Counted from the first letter of the stretch, positions 1 to 6,309 are shown. The stretch: 8,579 nucleotides of DNA from Actinomycetes bacterium (GCA_023425615.1 JAFACJ010000682.1:1-8579); one strand, 5' to 3'. Notes: generated by a model not told the origin, from the sequence alone. Translations and numbers: made by a program.

Positions 1-1201
1 AGCCCTTGCAGGGCATGGGCTTGCCGAGGAACTGGGCCTTGGCGCGGCGGAAGTTGCAGCGGTAGGCGTCGTGGATCTTCCACGGGCCCATCGAGCCGAT
101 CTTCTTGAGCTGGATGATCGTCTCGTCGTCCTGGCGCAGCGAGCCCCAGGTGAGGTTGGCGCTGCCGGTCCAGGTCCACTTGCCGACGCTTCTGCCGATC
201 TGGCCCTGGACCAGGATGTACTTGGAGTGCATCGGGTTGGGGCTGGTGTACTCGCCGAAGTCGTAGACCTTGATGCCCGCGGCGCGCAGCGCGACGACGA
301 CGGCGGTGCGGCTGGCGTCGGCGGGGTTGACGGTCAGCACGATCTCGATCGCGCAGCCCTTGCGCTTGAGGGCGCCGAGGCTGCGCAGCAGCCAGTCGCG
401 CTTGTCGTTGAAGGCGCCCATCGCGATGCGGATCTGGGTGGCGCCCTTGCGGCCCTTGTAGGTGAAGGAGCAGCGGACGTTGCGCAGCATGGAGTCGACG
501 GGGTCGCCGTCGGCCTTGGGGAAGAACTGGACGGTGGCGTAGGGGCTGGAGTTGGGGCCGCCGCGCTTCTTCCAGTAGTTGGGGATGACCTTGCGGTTCC
601 ACAGGTCGTCGAAGTACCTGCGGTAGGCGGTGTAGGTGTTACCCGCGTTGGCGAGGATGACCGCGTCGTTCCAGTCGGTGGTGGTGCCACCGGTGGCGTT
701 GAGGTTCTGCGAGGTCTGGACGACCACGTTCTTGGTGCCGTAGGTGTTGCTGAACAGCAGGAACTTGGTGTGGTTCAGCTTGGTGCCGATGCAGCCGCGG
801 CCCTTGGGGCAGGTGGCGACCTTGCCGGGGCCCAGCGCCCACAGCACCCGCTCGTAGCCGGTGGGCTGCCCGCTGGCGCCGCGGTCGGTGGCGCCGGAGT
901 CGGCGATCACCCTGACGTCGACACCGCGCCGGTCGGCGGCGATGAGCTCATCGGCGATGCCGTTGGCGTTGGTGAACCGGTAGACGCTCAGCCTGATGCT
1001 GGAGCCCGCCTGGGCGCCCTTGACCAGGTTGTAGATCCGGTTCTCGATCTTCTTGGCGCCCTGCGGGGTGAGCGGGTTGTTGAAGATGATCTGGGACTTC
1101 ACCTTGCCCGCCGACGCGCTCTGCGGGACCGCCACTATCAGCCCCAGCGCGCAACCGACCGTCAGGACGACGGACCACAGCCGTCTTTGCCCGAGCACCA
1201 C
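1..1201 (-). CDS. Secreted phospholipase D-like (HKD superfamily) protein, C-terminus cut by window edge
   Basis: This gene is open to the window edge: 400 codons are visible and no stop is reached. It starts at one of two tandem GTG codons (1201 or 1198); an AGGGGG stretch lies just upstream at 1205-1210. Residues 1-31 form a Sec signal peptide with an Arg-Arg n-region, a hydrophobic core and an A-S-A cleavage site. Two PLD-like halves follow. The first has NHTKFLLFS (143-151) then TSQNLN (163-168); the second has HSKYILVQ (325-332) then TGSANL (345-350). The HxK and the downstream Ser/Asn elements are present in both, but the Asp expected five residues after the Lys is Ser in the first and Gln in the second. 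Known family members hydrolyse or transfer phosphodiesters through a phospho-His intermediate. The substrate here is unknown: phospholipid, nucleic acid or a wall glycerophosphate polymer are all possible. Paired cysteines (131/137 and others) fit an exported protein. The family call is firm; activity is uncertain. Confidence 0.85.
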   Translation of the reverse strand, partial: MVLGQRRLWSVVLTVGCALGLIVAVPQSASAGKVKSQIIFNNPLTPQGAKKIENRIYNLVKGAQAGSSIRLSVYRFTNANGIADELIAADRRGVDVRVIADSGATDRGASGQPTGYERVLWALGPGKVATCPKGRGCIGTKLNHTKFLLFSNTYGTKNVVVQTSQNLNATGGTTTDWNDAVILANAGNTYTAYRRYFDDLWNRKVIPNYWKKRGGPNSSPYATVQFFPKADGDPVDSMLRNVRCSFTYKGRKGATQIRIAMGAFNDKRDWLLRSLGALKRKGCAIEIVLTVNPADASRTAVVVALRAAGIKVYDFGEYTSPNPMHSKYILVQGQIGRSVGKWTWTGSANLTWGSLRQDDETIIQLKKIGSMGPWKIHDAYRCNFRRAKAQFLGKPMPCKG

Positions 1202-1241
1202 GAACCCCCTGGATCACATCCGACCGATTGGCCAGGACATT

Positions 1242-1275
1242 ACCGTATTTTGCATAAAAATTCGGACTTTACGGT
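1242..1275. repeat. Inverted repeat in AT-rich island upstream of the PLD-like gene
   Basis: The arms ACCGTA (1242-1247) and TACGGT (1270-1275) are perfect complements separated by 22 nt. They lie in an AT-rich stretch (about 1239-1275) inside otherwise very GC-rich DNA, 40-75 bp upstream of the PLD-like start. This is where a promoter or operator would be expected. I could not find a convincing pair of -35 and -10 hexamers, so no promoter is called. Six-base arms can arise by chance. Confidence 0.3.
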
Positions 1276-1308
1276 TTGTCGGATACCGCAACGGAACCGA
1301 AGCGACGT

Positions 1309-1327
1309 CCGCGCGGCGCCCGCACGG
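1309..1327 (-). terminator. GC-rich hairpin directly after the FG-GAP gene stop codon
   Basis: The arms CCGCGCGG (1309-1316) and CCGCACGG (1320-1327) pair over 8 bp, with one G-U wobble on the minus-strand transcript and a 3-nt loop. The stem begins one base after the FG-GAP stop codon. No U-run follows it, so it would be a U-less, actinobacterial-style terminator or a 3'-end stabiliser. Function is inferred from position and stability only. Confidence 0.4.
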
Positions 1328-1328
1328 C

Positions 1329-2639
1329 TCAGGGCAGCAGGTGGGAGCCGAAGCGGATCCCGCCGAGACCGAAGTCCTTGGGCCGGTACTGCCGCGCCCC
1401 GCTCGCGGTGGGCTTGCCCTTCTTGCTCGCCAGGACATAGAGGCGCCCGGTGTCCTTGTCCTCGCCCGGAGACCCGATGACGAGCTCGGCGCCCTTGTCG
1501 CCGGACAGGTCGAGCAGGCGCACGGCCATGCCGAAGTCATCGCCGCGCTCGCTGCTCGCCTTGAACGCCTTGGTCTTCTGGCTGAACAGCAGGGCGCCCT
1601 TGGTGGTGACGCCGGTCTTGTGCCCGTACAGCAGGACCACCTGCCCGGAGTTCTTGACGCCCGCGTAGGGGGCGCCGACCACCAGGTCGGCCCTGCCGTC
1701 GCGGTTGACGTCGCCGATGGCGAGCGCGGTGCCGAAGGAGTGGCCGTCGCCGCTGACCGGGACGCCCGCGGTGCGGGAGGTGAAGGACTTGGGCTTGGCG
1801 AACCCGCCGGGGCGGCCCGGGTAGATGAGGACCCTGCCCCAGCCGCCGGCGACGAGGTCGCTGTTGCCGTCTCCGTCGAGGTCGCCGGCGACCAGGGTCG
1901 GGGCGACGTTCAGACCGGGGACGGCGACGGGGTCGGTGAGCCCGTCGGGGGAGTTCTTCAGCAGGCGCGTGGTGCCGTTGGAGGTGGCGCCGAGGACGAG
2001 GTCGGGCCTGCCGTCGCCGGTGAAGTCGGAGATGACGGGGAGGAGCCGTGCGGGCTTGGTGCCGTCCTGTTCCGCGAGTTCTCCGGCGGCGCCGTCCTGC
2101 TTCTTGCCCTTGTTCACCTTGGCGAAGACCCAGTACCGGTTGGCGACCGTCGCCACCAGGTCGGGGTAGCCGTCGCGGTCGAGGTCGCCGGTGGCCAGGG
2201 CGGGGACCCAGGAGGGGGAACTCGCGGCGGTCTTGAGGAAGGCGACGCGTCCGGACAGGCCCTTCTTCGAGCCGTAGATGAGGGTGACGCCGTCCTCTTC
2301 CGGCCCGGTGACGGCGAGGTCGGCGTAGCCGTCGCGGTCGAAGTCCGCGGAGGCCGTCGAACCGCCGAACCCGTCGCCGTGCTCGGCGACGGCGGCCACG
2401 GCCTTGGTGTCCCGGGTGATGACCTGCTTGCGGCCGGTCTTGCCGTAGAGGACCGCGACGAGTCCCGGTCCGACGAGACCGCGCTTGACCAGGGACGGCC
2501 CGCCCAGGACGAGGTCGGTCTTGCCGTCACCGTTGAAGTCACCGGCCTTGGCGGGAGCCTTGGCCTGTGCCGCCGAGGGGAGCGCGGCCAGCGCGGCGGC
2601 GGTGAGCACGGAGGTGAGCAGCAGGGGGGGGGGTCTCAA
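1329..2639 (-). CDS. Secreted FG-GAP/VCBS repeat protein (predicted beta-propeller)
   Basis: This 436-residue protein has a signal peptide (about 1-26, ending A-Q-A) followed almost entirely by FG-GAP/VCBS-type repeats. Seven are visible, around residues 34-47, 99-112, 152-165, 205-218, 253-266, 310-324 and 377-391. Most carry the calcium-binding pattern D-x-D/N-x-D-G followed by x-D-L-V, for example GDFNGDGKTDLV and GDLDGDGNSDLV. Seven repeats would suit an integrin-alpha-like seven-bladed propeller; no enzymatic domain is seen. Such proteins are extracellular and are usually thought to bind ligands, but the ligand here is unknown. The only usable start is TTG at 2639: there is no ATG or GTG in frame upstream within the gap, and starting later would remove the signal peptide. 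The only ribosome-binding-like sequence sits inside a strong hairpin. Codons 3-6 contain ten consecutive C residues. The gene probably has its own expression signals, being 95 bp from the upstream gene. Confidence 0.85.
   Translation of the reverse strand: MRPPPLLLTSVLTAAALAALPSAAQAKAPAKAGDFNGDGKTDLVLGGPSLVKRGLVGPGLVAVLYGKTGRKQVITRDTKAVAAVAEHGDGFGGSTASADFDRDGYADLAVTGPEEDGVTLIYGSKKGLSGRVAFLKTAASSPSWVPALATGDLDRDGYPDLVATVANRYWVFAKVNKGKKQDGAAGELAEQDGTKPARLLPVISDFTGDGRPDLVLGATSNGTTRLLKNSPDGLTDPVAVPGLNVAPTLVAGDLDGDGNSDLVAGGWGRVLIYPGRPGGFAKPKSFTSRTAGVPVSGDGHSFGTALAIGDVNRDGRADLVVGAPYAGVKNSGQVVLLYGHKTGVTTKGALLFSQKTKAFKASSERGDDFGMAVRLLDLSGDKGAELVIGSPGEDKDTGRLYVLASKKGKPTASGARQYRPKDFGLGGIRFGSHLLP
2624..2633. 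repeat. Homopolymer run of ten G (ten C on the coding strand) in a signal peptide
   Basis: Ten G residues in a row encode most of the Pro-Pro-Pro at residues 3-5 and the start of codon 6 of the FG-GAP protein. Such tracts are prone to slipped-strand mispairing and to sequencing error. A change of one or two bases would shift the frame just after the TTG start. I found no alternative start in the other upstream frames of the gap, so a length change would be expected to switch the gene off. Confidence 0.9.
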
Positions 2640-2644
2640 GACGC

Positions 2645-2704
2645 CGAACCCTGCTTCCAGACGGGGGCGGTTGCGTGAGACGCCCCGTGTGGAAGAAGGG
2701 TTCG
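2645..2704 (-). promoter_or_regulatory. Long imperfect hairpin between the CDP-glycerol transferase and FG-GAP genes
   Basis: The left arm is 2645-2669 and the right arm 2681-2704, with an 11-nt loop at 2670-2680. About 22 base pairs form, with two mismatches (2653/2696 and 2660/2689) and one bulge near the loop. On the minus-strand RNA the stem ends 5 nt before the TTG start at 2639, and its 3' arm contains GGAAGCAGGG, the only Shine-Dalgarno-like sequence for that gene. It begins about 30 nt after the upstream stop codon but has no U-run behind it. It could terminate the upstream transcript, hide the FG-GAP ribosome-binding site, or both. The structure is read directly from the sequence; the role is inference. 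Confidence 0.65.
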
Positions 2705-2734
2705 CGGATAAATAAGGTTTTTCGGTTATGTCTG

Positions 2735-4927
2735 TTAGCGCGGGGGCTTGGGGAGCAGTTCGCCGAGGAAGACGCGCCTGACGACGCGCTCGGCGGCCCT
2801 GCCGTCCTCCCAGGCGCAGAAACGGTTGCGGAAGGCGGCGCGGTCCTTGGCCGCGGTGTCGCCCCAGGCGCGCCCGGAGGCGAACGCGTCGATCAGCTCG
2901 TCCTCGGTGAAGGCGATGACCCCGGGGGGTTGCTGGGTGAGGTCGAAGTTGACGCCGCGGGTGAGCTTGTAGGTCTCCCAGTCGTTGGCGTAGATCACGA
3001 TCGGCCGGTCCTCCAGGACCGCGTAGTCGAACATGATCGAGGAGTAGTCCGTCAGCAGCGCGTCCGAGGCGATCGCCAGATCCTCGACGTTCGGGTAGGC
3101 CGAGACGTCGATGATCTTGTCCTCGGGCAGGCCCATGGCCTTGGGCCGGTAGAAGTAGTGGGCGCGCAGCAGCAGGACGAAGTCCTCGCCCAGCGTCTCG
3201 GTGAAGCGCCGCAGGTCGAACTGGGGCGAGAAGCGCTTCATGTAGTCGCGGTGCGTGGGGGTGTAGAGGATCGCCTTCTTGCCCTCGGGGATGCCCAGCT
3301 GCTCGCGCAGTGCGGCGCGCTCGGCGGAGGTGGCCCGCACCAGCCGGTCGTTGCGCGGGTAGCCGGTCTCCAGCAGCTCATAGGAGCAGGGGAAGCCGCG
3401 GTCCCACGCCTCGCTGGACAGCGGGTTGGAGGAGACCAGGTAGTCCCAGCGGTCGGCGCGGTCGATGAGCTCGCGGAAGTCCATGTCGTTGGCGCCGACC
3501 GGGAACTCCATCTGGTCCAGGCCCATCTTCTTCAGCGGGGTGCCGTGCTGGGTCTGGACGTGGACCTGGCCCTTGCGCTTGACCGGGTCGTCGGTGAAGT
3601 TGACGTTGTTGACGAAGTACTTGGCGCGCGCCATCAGCCGGGAGTGCTCGGGGGTGCCGGCCACCACGTAGGGGACGCCCTCGGGCATCTTGGCGGCGCC
3701 GCCCTTCTTGACGACCCACACGCCCTTGATCTGCGGCGCGAGCTCCCGCTGCTTCTCATAGATGGCGGCGGGGTTGCAGGAGTAGCCGCGGTACCAGTAC
3801 GCCGCGTAGACGGCGAGGTTCTCATCGACGGGCAGGCGCAGCTGGGTGCGGTAGCGCAGGCCGTTCACCTTGCTCTTGGTGAACCGCACCGCCTTCTTGG
3901 CCTTGTTCTTGTACTTGCGCACCCGCTTCTTCGCCGAGATCCGCCGCTCGTTGAGCTTCTTGGAGGTCTCGAAGGCGCGGAAGTTGTTCTTCTCGATCAG
4001 CCGGTACTTGGCCGCCAGGGAGACGTCCTCGGGCAGGGTGTGGTCGGCCGGGCGGAACGTCCGGTAGATCCGTGACATCTCCGAGAAGAAGCGCTCGCGG
4101 TCCTCGGGCAGCACCCGGTCGCCGCGGCCCAGGATCACCAGCAGGTGCCAGATGGTCCGGTCGAACATCAGCGGCCGGTACTGGTCGGTCTCGGGGTGCT
4201 GCGCCATGAAGGCGAAGATGCGCTCGTACTGCTTGAAGGCGTCGAAGTGCTTCTTGCCGCCGGTCTTGGTGATGGCGCCGCGCCGCCGCTGCCGGTAGAT
4301 GTAGGCGACCTGGTCGAGCAGGCTGAGCTTCTCGGCCGCCATGAGGATCGGGTACGTGACGTTGATGTCCTCGTAGTACCCGCCGCTGAACTTCAGGCCG
4401 AGGTCGATCAGGAACTGCCGGCGGATCGCCTTGTTCCAGGCGGTCATCATGAGCTGGAGCACGCTCGGCCTGTCGCGCAGCGCGAAGACGTCGGGCGCGG
4501 GCGGCTCGCGGAACAGCTTGTTGATGACGCTGCGCTGCACCTTGCCGTGCCAGTAGGAGCGCGCGTAGTCGAAGATGAGGACGTCCGGCTTGGTCTCCTG
4601 GAGGCGCTCGTACACCGAGATCATCGCGCCTTCGGAGGCGTGGTCGTCGCTGTCGAAGAACCAGACGTACTCACCGGTGGCCAGGGACAGACCGACGTTG
4701 CGCGCCTCGCCCAGGCCGACGTTCTCCTCCAGGTGCACGACACGGACCCGCGGGTCGCGCAGCGCGTACTCGTCGAGGATCGCGCCGCAGCCGTCCGGGG
4801 ACTTGTCGTCGATGGCGATCACTTCGAGGCCCGGGCAGCCCGGTTCCAGGATCGAGTCGAGGCACTGGCGAAGGTAGCCCTGGACGCCGTGCACAGGCAC
4901 GATGACACTCAGGAACACACTGCTCAT
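2735..4927 (-). CDS. GT2 glycosyltransferase / CDP-glycerol glycerophosphotransferase fusion protein
   Basis: With the start chosen at 4927 this is a 730-residue two-domain enzyme. Residues about 5-110 are a family 2 glycosyltransferase: SVIVPVHG, then IDDKSPDG, then the DxD-type FFDSDD around 90-95. Residues about 322-362 are a Lys/Arg-rich linker. From about 365 to the end is a CDP-glycerol:poly(glycerophosphate) glycerophosphotransferase (TagB/TagF type), with QTQHGTPLKK (458-467), YTPTHRDY (555-562), LLRAHYF (586-592) and LLTDYSSIMFDYA (624-636). Both domains lack membrane spans; the basic linker could lie against the inner membrane face. By family, the second domain transfers glycerol phosphate from CDP-glycerol to a lipid-linked teichoic-acid-like acceptor, and the GT2 domain would add a sugar. 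The frame stays open 48 codons further to a GTG at 5071, but that stretch matches no domain, is less GC-rich and has no ribosome-binding site. ATG 4927 places the GT2 strand at residue 5, as is normal for the family. ATG 4951 is the next best alternative. The sugar donor and the polymer are unknown. Confidence 0.9.
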   Translation of the reverse strand: MSSVFLSVIVPVHGVQGYLRQCLDSILEPGCPGLEVIAIDDKSPDGCGAILDEYALRDPRVRVVHLEENVGLGEARNVGLSLATGEYVWFFDSDDHASEGAMISVYERLQETKPDVLIFDYARSYWHGKVQRSVINKLFREPPAPDVFALRDRPSVLQLMMTAWNKAIRRQFLIDLGLKFSGGYYEDINVTYPILMAAEKLSLLDQVAYIYRQRRRGAITKTGGKKHFDAFKQYERIFAFMAQHPETDQYRPLMFDRTIWHLLVILGRGDRVLPEDRERFFSEMSRIYRTFRPADHTLPEDVSLAAKYRLIEKNNFRAFETSKKLNERRISAKKRVRKYKNKAKKAVRFTKSKVNGLRYRTQLRLPVDENLAVYAAYWYRGYSCNPAAIYEKQRELAPQIKGVWVVKKGGAAKMPEGVPYVVAGTPEHSRLMARAKYFVNNVNFTDDPVKRKGQVHVQTQHGTPLKKMGLDQMEFPVGANDMDFRELIDRADRWDYLVSSNPLSSEAWDRGFPCSYELLETGYPRNDRLVRATSAERAALREQLGIPEGKKAILYTPTHRDYMKRFSPQFDLRRFTETLGEDFVLLLRAHYFYRPKAMGLPEDKIIDVSAYPNVEDLAIASDALLTDYSSIMFDYAVLEDRPIVIYANDWETYKLTRGVNFDLTQQPPGVIAFTEDELIDAFASGRAWGDTAAKDRAAFRNRFCAWEDGRAAERVVRRVFLGELLPKPPR

Positions 4928-5025
4928 TCCAGAAGAATCCGTTTCAAGCATGGATGGCTTTGCGGGCCGCGTGCCCGCAGCGAGTCTATCGAGGACAGGG
5001 TCATGGATCGGGACTTCGATCATGA

Positions 5026-5047
5026 GTAGAGCTTTGGAAGACTCTAC
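5026..5047. repeat. Inverted repeat upstream of the GT2/CDP-glycerol transferase gene
   Basis: The arms GTAGAG (5026-5031) and CTCTAC (5042-5047) are perfect complements with a 10-nt spacer. The repeat lies about 100 bp upstream of the preferred start of the transferase gene and could be a small operator. It overlaps the -10-like part of the weak promoter candidate at 5041-5067. Confidence 0.35.
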
Positions 5048-5067
5048 AGAATTAGCCAACGTGTGAA
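5041..5067 (-). promoter_or_regulatory. Weak promoter candidate for the GT2/CDP-glycerol transferase gene
   Basis: On the minus strand TTCACA (5067-5062) matches the -35 consensus at five of six positions. TAGAGT (5046-5041) has the TAnnnT form of a -10 element. The spacing is 15 bp, shorter than the usual 16-18, so this is only a candidate. It lies about 115 bp upstream of the preferred start codon. Confidence 0.2.
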
Positions 5068-5092
5068 GCACGGTTCATGCGCCCGTTGGCTA
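5053..5092. repeat. Nine-base perfect inverted repeat, possible operator
   Basis: TAGCCAACG (5053-5061) and CGTTGGCTA (5084-5092) are perfect complements separated by 22 nt. The centres of the arms are 31 bp apart, about three helical turns, which would put both on the same DNA face. The arms bracket the -35-like hexamer of the weak promoter candidate. Either a repressor site or an RNA stem-loop in the leader is possible. Nine matched bases are unlikely to occur by chance at this spacing in a 204-bp gap. Confidence 0.45.
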
Positions 5093-5103
5093 GCTGTGAT
5101 GAG

Positions 5104-5127
5104 CGTGGCACCGGTCACTTCGCCACG
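5104..5127 (-). terminator. Hairpin just after the acyltransferase gene
   Basis: The arms CGTGGC (5104-5109) and GCCACG (5122-5127) are perfect complements with a 12-nt loop. They begin 4 nt after the acyltransferase stop codon on the transcribed strand. No U-run follows. It is a modest candidate for a U-less terminator. Confidence 0.3.
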
Positions 5128-5131
5128 AGGG

Positions 5132-6196
5132 TCACCGCTGGGAGGGGCGCGGCTCGGGTTTGAAGAGCCAGTCCGTCCTCGGTTCCACGATCCAGTGGGT
5201 GAGCCGGATGACGGGCCCGGTGCACAGCACGGTGCCCAGGACCAGGGCGAAGGCGACCATCCCGAGCAGGCCCCAGACGCTCTGCAGCGGGGCCAGGTGG
5301 TCCCAGTCGTGGAACTGGATGAACTTGATCACCAGTCCGTGCAGGAGGTAGGCGTAGAGCGTCGAGGCGCCGAGGGCGGTGAACCAGGCGCGGCGGCGGG
5401 GGACGATCGCCAGGAAGGCGAAGAGCAGCACGAACGCCGCGCCCATGAGGGCGAGGTGCATCGCGGTGCCGGTCAGGTTGCCGACGCCGAGTTCCTTGTT
5501 GGAGTCCCACCAGTACAGCCACTGGTAGTTCATCCGGTCCTTGGCCCACCAGGCGACGAGGAAGCCGCCGATGAGGACCAGCGTGCCGCCGATCCGCGCC
5601 CGGGTGCCGCGTACCAGGTCGAAGTGCTCGGGGCGCAGGCACAGGCCGAGTACGTAGAACGGGGTGAGGCCCAGCACCTTGTGCATGTCGAGATGGTTCG
5701 ACAGCGGGCCGGTGTAGCCGAGCAGGGAGACGCCGACGGCGATCGCCAGCGGCCAGCGGACCTGCTGCCAGAACGGCGTCGACAGGCGCCACAGGAACAG
5801 GGCAAGCAGGAACCAGGTGAGGTAGATGGGGTCGAACAGGCTGATCGTCAGATGCGCCTTGTGGTTGAAGTGCCATTCCCACAGGGAGTAGATGATCTCG
5901 AAGACCACGTAGGGTGCGCCCACCGTGGCCACCAGCTTGCGCGTCTTGCCCTCGGCGCGGCCGAAGCTCCGCGAGAAGTAGCCGGTGACCACCACGAACA
6001 GCGGCATGTGGAAGGCGTAGATGAACAGGTAGAGCGCCTCGGCGGCCGGCACCTTGCTGCGCAGCCCCACGATGGTGTGGCCGACCACGACCAGCAGGAT
6101 CGCCAGGAACTTGGCGTTGTCGAAGAACGGATCGCGCGCTTTGGGGGAGGGCGTCTGCGCCTGGGCGGGCACCAGGGGTACGAGCTGCTGGGTCAC
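5132..6196 (-). CDS. Membrane acyltransferase, acyltransferase-3 / fucose 4-O-acetylase-like
   Basis: This 354-residue integral membrane protein has about ten hydrophobic segments and a short cytoplasmic N-terminus. The opening block RDPFFDNAKFLAILLVVVGH (21-40) is typical of the acyltransferase-3 superfamily, and most like the fucose 4-O-acetylase-like branch, with the conserved His at 40. FHMPLFVVVTGYF (62-74) is the second hallmark and YAYLLHG (281-287) is the late one. Relatives move acetyl or other acyl groups across the membrane onto sugars of exopolysaccharides, O-antigen or wall glycans. Here the likely acceptor is the surface polymer built by neighbouring genes, which is inference. 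The start is GTG at 6196; it lacks a clear ribosome-binding site, and no other start is seen in frame just upstream. It lies 113 bp after the LCP gene and 204 bp before the next start, so it may have its own promoter. Confidence 0.85.
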   Translation of the reverse strand: MTQQLVPLVPAQAQTPSPKARDPFFDNAKFLAILLVVVGHTIVGLRSKVPAAEALYLFIYAFHMPLFVVVTGYFSRSFGRAEGKTRKLVATVGAPYVVFEIIYSLWEWHFNHKAHLTISLFDPIYLTWFLLALFLWRLSTPFWQQVRWPLAIAVGVSLLGYTGPLSNHLDMHKVLGLTPFYVLGLCLRPEHFDLVRGTRARIGGTLVLIGGFLVAWWAKDRMNYQWLYWWDSNKELGVGNLTGTAMHLALMGAAFVLLFAFLAIVPRRRAWFTALGASTLYAYLLHGLVIKFIQFHDWDHLAPLQSVWGLLGMVAFALVLGTVLCTGPVIRLTHWIVEPRTDWLFKPEPRPSQR

Positions 6197-6239
6197 CGGT
6201 GGTCCAAACGGCAGGGGAACGGGCGGCTCGCAGTAATCT

Positions 6240-6266
6240 ACCGCTCCCCTCCGGAGGAGGACCGCT
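6240..6266. promoter_or_regulatory. Palindrome flanked by direct repeats upstream of the acyltransferase gene
   Basis: ACCGCT occurs at 6240-6245 and again at 6261-6266, a period of 21 bp or two helical turns. Between them lies the perfect 10-bp palindrome CCTCCGGAGG (6248-6257). The block is 44-70 bp upstream of the acyltransferase start, where a transcription-factor site would be expected. No matching promoter hexamers were recognised. GC-rich palindromes of this size are fairly common in such genomes, so the call is tentative. Confidence 0.3.
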
Positions 6267-6272
6267 GTTTCT

Positions 6273-6289
6273 TAGGTGATTCCCACCTA
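6273..6289 (-). terminator. Short hairpin downstream of the LCP gene
   Basis: The arms TAGGTG (6273-6278) and CACCTA (6284-6289) are perfect complements around a 5-nt loop, 20 nt beyond the LCP stop codon. The surroundings are AT-rich, but no clear U-run follows on the minus strand. It may be a weak terminator or attenuator between the LCP and acyltransferase genes. Confidence 0.35.
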
Positions 6290-6309
6290 TTTCATATGGT
6301 TTCGCAGGT

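Noticed and set aside
948..1217. Minus-strand ORF of 89 codons starting GTG at 1217
   Set aside because: It is an out-of-frame reading of the PLD-like gene's 5' end. The real frame has a signal peptide and continues to the window edge.
71..1480. Plus-strand ORF of 469 codons
   Set aside because: It is antisense to the PLD-like gene and runs past its start into the next gene. Its translation is low-complexity Ala/Gly/Val/Asp-rich, as expected from the opposite strand of GC-rich coding DNA.
1332..2550. Repeated GTCGAGGTCGCC-like DNA strings, considered as a tandem repeat or CRISPR-like array
   Set aside because: They are the DNA of the FG-GAP calcium-binding motifs (D-x-D-x-D-G). Spacing and sequence vary as expected for protein repeats.
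1053..2678. Plus-strand ORF of 541 codons opposite the FG-GAP gene
   Set aside because: The minus-strand frame has a signal peptide and seven clear FG-GAP repeats. The plus frame is a repetitive shadow of those repeats.
2675..4075. Plus-strand ORF of 466 codons
   Set aside because: It overlaps the CDP-glycerol transferase domain, which has unmistakable motifs on the minus strand. The plus product has no recognisable domain.
4145..5029. Plus-strand ORF of 294 codons
   Set aside because: It is a shadow of the GT2 domain region, with composition typical of antisense frames.
5115..5882. Minus-strand ORF of 255 codons overlapping the acyltransferase
   Set aside because: It is an alternative frame inside the acyltransferase gene and is Pro/Arg-rich. 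The overlapping frame has consistent membrane segments and family motifs.
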